Notes under the pieces: model-generated
What the model was told of the DNA's origin: nothing
The model's input: only the letters and a program-made list of their open reading frames with translations
Databases searched by the model: none
Translations under genes and position numbers: made by a program
Assembly (NCBI GenBank): GCA_002689655.1
Contig: NZHC01000138.1
Span: 55,540 to 119,539 of the forward strand
Length of the DNA: 64,000 nt
Source of the DNA: Rhodopirellula sp.
GTDB taxonomy: Bacteria > Planctomycetota > Planctomycetia > Pirellulales > Pirellulaceae
Direction of reading: 5' to 3'
In this document: positions 61,969 through 64,000 of the stretch, piece after piece
Layout of the letters: the number at the start of each line of letters is the position of its first letter
How positions within the stretch are numbered: the stretch's first letter is position 1

Positions 61969-63927
61969 ATGGCAAAAGCCCCCACACCCGCATTGATAAA
62001 ACGCCTCCTCAAGCGAGTGCTCCCGAACTCGACCGCTGGTAAAGCATCGTGGCTGACGTGGATCGTACTGACCATCACCTTGCTAGGTGTTTGGATCATT
62101 CGGCGTTATCAACCCAATAGCGTTCCTCCCGATAGCGCAATAACAATTGGGCAAATGACGATTGAAGTAACTCTTGTCCTACTAATTCCCTTTGTTCTTT
62201 ACTGGGGCATCAGAGCATGGGGCCAAATCATTACGGGTGAATTCCCTGATATTGAAACCGCATGGTTTGCCGGGCTTAACGCATTGGAAACTCAGGGAAT
62301 TTCAACGAGCAAGCTGCCCATTTTTCTTATCCTCGGTTCTTCCAACCGAAATCTGGAATATGAGCTGACGAATGCGTTGAACGCAAAACTCAGAGTCGCA
62401 GGACTCCCTGACGAAAAGGGTGTTGAACCTGCACTTCAATGGTACGTCAGCAATGAAGCAATCTATCTCTTCTGTCCAGGGGCATGCTGCCTCAGCACAA
62501 TCCTTCAAAACTGGGGTCCCTCGGGACAAAGGCCGATCCGTGTCCCAGAAATCACAAGACAGACTCAACCACCTGAAGTGGATTCTGCTTCGAGAACCTC
62601 ATCAACCCCCGCGAATAACCCGAAGCCAAAAAGCTCGCTACTGGCACCCAAGTCTTTGGTCATCAGCGGCGACGAGAAAAGAGCCCCTGAACCAATCAAA
62701 TCCATTCAACCCACTGAGGGAGGTGCCAGTCCAAATCAGTATCTGGGAACGATTCAAATGACCAGCCCGGACATCGCAGATACTCCGGATACTCCAAAGT
62801 CAGCTGGCCGTCTTCCGGCAGTAGGGAGTTCCCAAGGGCAATTAAAGTCACGGCATCAGATCTCCTCAGTGAACGCTAAACCAGACGCACCAGTGACGAG
62901 GCACTCACCTGAACGCGTGAAAAATTCTGATCAACGAAATTTAAAGCAGGCGTACTCCGGCACGGTCGATCCTGGAAATACCAACTTGGCGGGCAGTCCG
63001 TCAGTCAGTTCCTCAAAACCGCCCCTGACGGCCTCGCGATTTACTTCCGGTGATCAAAGTACGGAAGGAAATTCGTCGGCTTCCCCGGTGACCGAGAAAG
63101 CAACGTTCAAACGCCGTCAAATCGCGTTGCCAGCGGACCTTGATGCAAGCGAACAGCTTCCACGTCTTCAATACCTATGTCAACTCTTGCAACGAAATCG
63201 CAAACCGAGGTGTGGTGTAAATGGCATCGTAACCTTAGTACCTTTTGACATCGCACACGTCGGCCCTATGCAACTGTCAGCACTGTCACAGGCCGCGCGC
63301 AGTGATATCACCATGATTCAAAAAACACTCGGAGTGAGGATCCCGGTGACCACCTTACTCGTGGGCATGGAGCAAGATCGAGGATTCATTGAACTCGTTC
63401 GACGCCTGCAACCTGAGCTATTGGATCGACGTCTGGGGGGTCGCTTTGACCTCCGCAGACGCCCTACGCCAGACCAACTTAACGATCACAGTGACGAGTT
63501 ATGCGATGCTTTTGAGAGTTGGGTTTATCGACTGTTCGGACGCAGTGAGGCGCTTGCGGAGCACCGTGGGAACCGCAAGCTCTACGAGCTAATCAGCCGC
63601 ATTCGCTGTGAACTCAAACCAAGGCTACGAATATTCCTTGGGCAGGCATTTGGTTGTGAAACAGAGGTAAACAGAAACACCGAAGAAGACGATGATGCAT
63701 TTTTCTTCAGCGGATGCTACTTTGCAGCGAGCGCCGAAACTACTGGTCAAGCTGCGTTCGTAAAAGGTGTCCTGCAAGATAAGCTGATTGAAGAACAATC
63801 GCAGGTACAATGGATGCCCAACACAATCAAAAGAGAGAGACTCATCCGACTTTTAGAAGGTATCGGCTGGTTAATCGTAGTCTTCTTAAGCGTCCTTCTT
63901 ATCTACCGTGTATTGATGCCACTTTGA
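61969..63927 (+). CDS. tssM: Short TssM-like protein with degenerate P-loop and no periplasmic domain
   Basis: Length 652 residues from the ATG at 61969; the frame is open to 61891 inside tssL. Two N-terminal membrane segments (WLTWIVLTITLLGVWII, TLVLLIPFVLYWGI) precede a TssM/IcmF-type NTPase-like domain starting LPIFLILGSSNRNLEYEL. The Walker A lysine is missing (LGSSNRNLE at ~122-130), so nucleotide binding is unlikely. A disordered linker spans about residues 205-400. The rest resembles the helical IcmF middle region (LPRLQYLCQLLQRNRKPRCG, TTLLVGMEQDRGFIEL). A third membrane segment (WLIVVFLSVLLIYRVLMPL) ends the protein. Canonical TssM is about 1100-1200 residues with a large periplasmic part that contacts TssJ; that part is absent here. 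Confidence 0.82.
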   Translation: MAKAPTPALIKRLLKRVLPNSTAGKASWLTWIVLTITLLGVWIIRRYQPNSVPPDSAITIGQMTIEVTLVLLIPFVLYWGIRAWGQIITGEFPDIETAWFAGLNALETQGISTSKLPIFLILGSSNRNLEYELTNALNAKLRVAGLPDEKGVEPALQWYVSNEAIYLFCPGACCLSTILQNWGPSGQRPIRVPEITRQTQPPEVDSASRTSSTPANNPKPKSSLLAPKSLVISGDEKRAPEPIKSIQPTEGGASPNQYLGTIQMTSPDIADTPDTPKSAGRLPAVGSSQGQLKSRHQISSVNAKPDAPVTRHSPERVKNSDQRNLKQAYSGTVDPGNTNLAGSPSVSSSKPPLTASRFTSGDQSTEGNSSASPVTEKATFKRRQIALPADLDASEQLPRLQYLCQLLQRNRKPRCGVNGIVTLVPFDIAHVGPMQLSALSQAARSDITMIQKTLGVRIPVTTLLVGMEQDRGFIELVRRLQPELLDRRLGGRFDLRRRPTPDQLNDHSDELCDAFESWVYRLFGRSEALAEHRGNRKLYELISRIRCELKPRLRIFLGQAFGCETEVNRNTEEDDDAFFFSGCYFAASAETTGQAAFVKGVLQDKLIEEQSQVQWMPNTIKRERLIRLLEGIGWLIVVFLSVLLIYRVLMPL

Positions 63928-64000
63928 ATCTGGTGGTGCAGGTGCGAAATTTTTTGCACGCTGTCTCACATCGAGCTTGAACTTGGTCTTCGAATTTCGA
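63928..64000. other. Window end after tssM-like gene
   Basis: The last 73 bases contain a small inverted repeat (GTGCGAAATTTTTTGCAC near 63941-63958) and no start of a supported gene. Any following T6SS gene, such as a periplasmic half of TssM or vgrG, would lie outside the window. Confidence 0.4.

Overview
The window comes from a planctomycete (Planctomycetota, Pirellula/Rhodopirellula-like gene content; the genus cannot be fixed from sequence alone). The first 37 kb is dominated by families largely restricted to that phylum: DUF1592/DUF1588-type planctomycete cytochromes with CxxCH motifs, Tat-exported DUF1552 and DUF1501 proteins, a DUF1549/DUF1553 cytochrome, Cys-type sulfatases, Gfo/Idh/MocA, DUF1080, DUF1559, PQQ beta-propellers and FG-GAP repeats. 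GC is roughly 50 percent throughout and nothing resembles an IS element, a tRNA or a CRISPR array.

Region 1 (1-37 kb) is an exported-enzyme region. Three separate DUF1592-type cytochrome + DUF1552 pairs (ends near 0-3 kb, 9-13 kb, 27.7-32 kb) and one DUF1549/1553 + DUF1501 pair (22.4-27.1 kb) alternate with two sulfatases, a calcineurin-like phosphoesterase, a MocA-type oxidoreductase, a 1051-residue protein joining a methyltransferase-like domain to a PQQ propeller, a DUF2071 protein, a pseudopilin-like DUF1559 protein with its lipoprotein, a TlpA-like thioredoxin lipoprotein with a TPR tail, and a DUF1080/PQQ/FG-GAP run. This fits periplasmic breakdown of sulfated or otherwise decorated polysaccharide. 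Two loci look broken: a lipoprotein gene split by a frameshift near 32.63 kb and a degraded stretch at 17.5-17.9 kb.

Region 2 (45.5-64 kb) is a type VI secretion system (T6SS). On the minus strand, in transcription order: an outer-membrane-barrel-like protein, then tssA, tssB, tssC, hcp (tssD), tagJ, tssE, tssF, tssG and clpV (tssH). Divergently on the plus strand: tssK, tssL and a short tssM-like gene. Baseplate, sheath, tube and disassembly ATPase are all present. The TssM-like protein has a degenerate P-loop and stops just after its third membrane segment, so it has no periplasmic half; no tssJ or vgrG (tssI) is seen in the window.

Region 3 (37-45 kb), beside clpV, looks like the T6SS cargo island: a PAAR protein in an operon with a Trm112-like/SAM methyltransferase, an unknown 226-residue protein, a stand-alone parvulin (PpiC-like) isomerase, a 360-residue repetitive protein with no lysine and an extreme acidic charge, a nucleotidyl cyclase toxin of the CyaA/edema factor/ExoY family, and an unknown 389-residue protein. 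The cyclase keeps its metal-binding aspartates, lysines and histidine. None of these has a signal peptide. The most interesting proposal from this window is a planctomycete T6SS with a host-cyclic-nucleotide effector and unusual acidic cargo with a dedicated prolyl isomerase. The gene content is read from sequence; the assignment as cargo is inferred from position.
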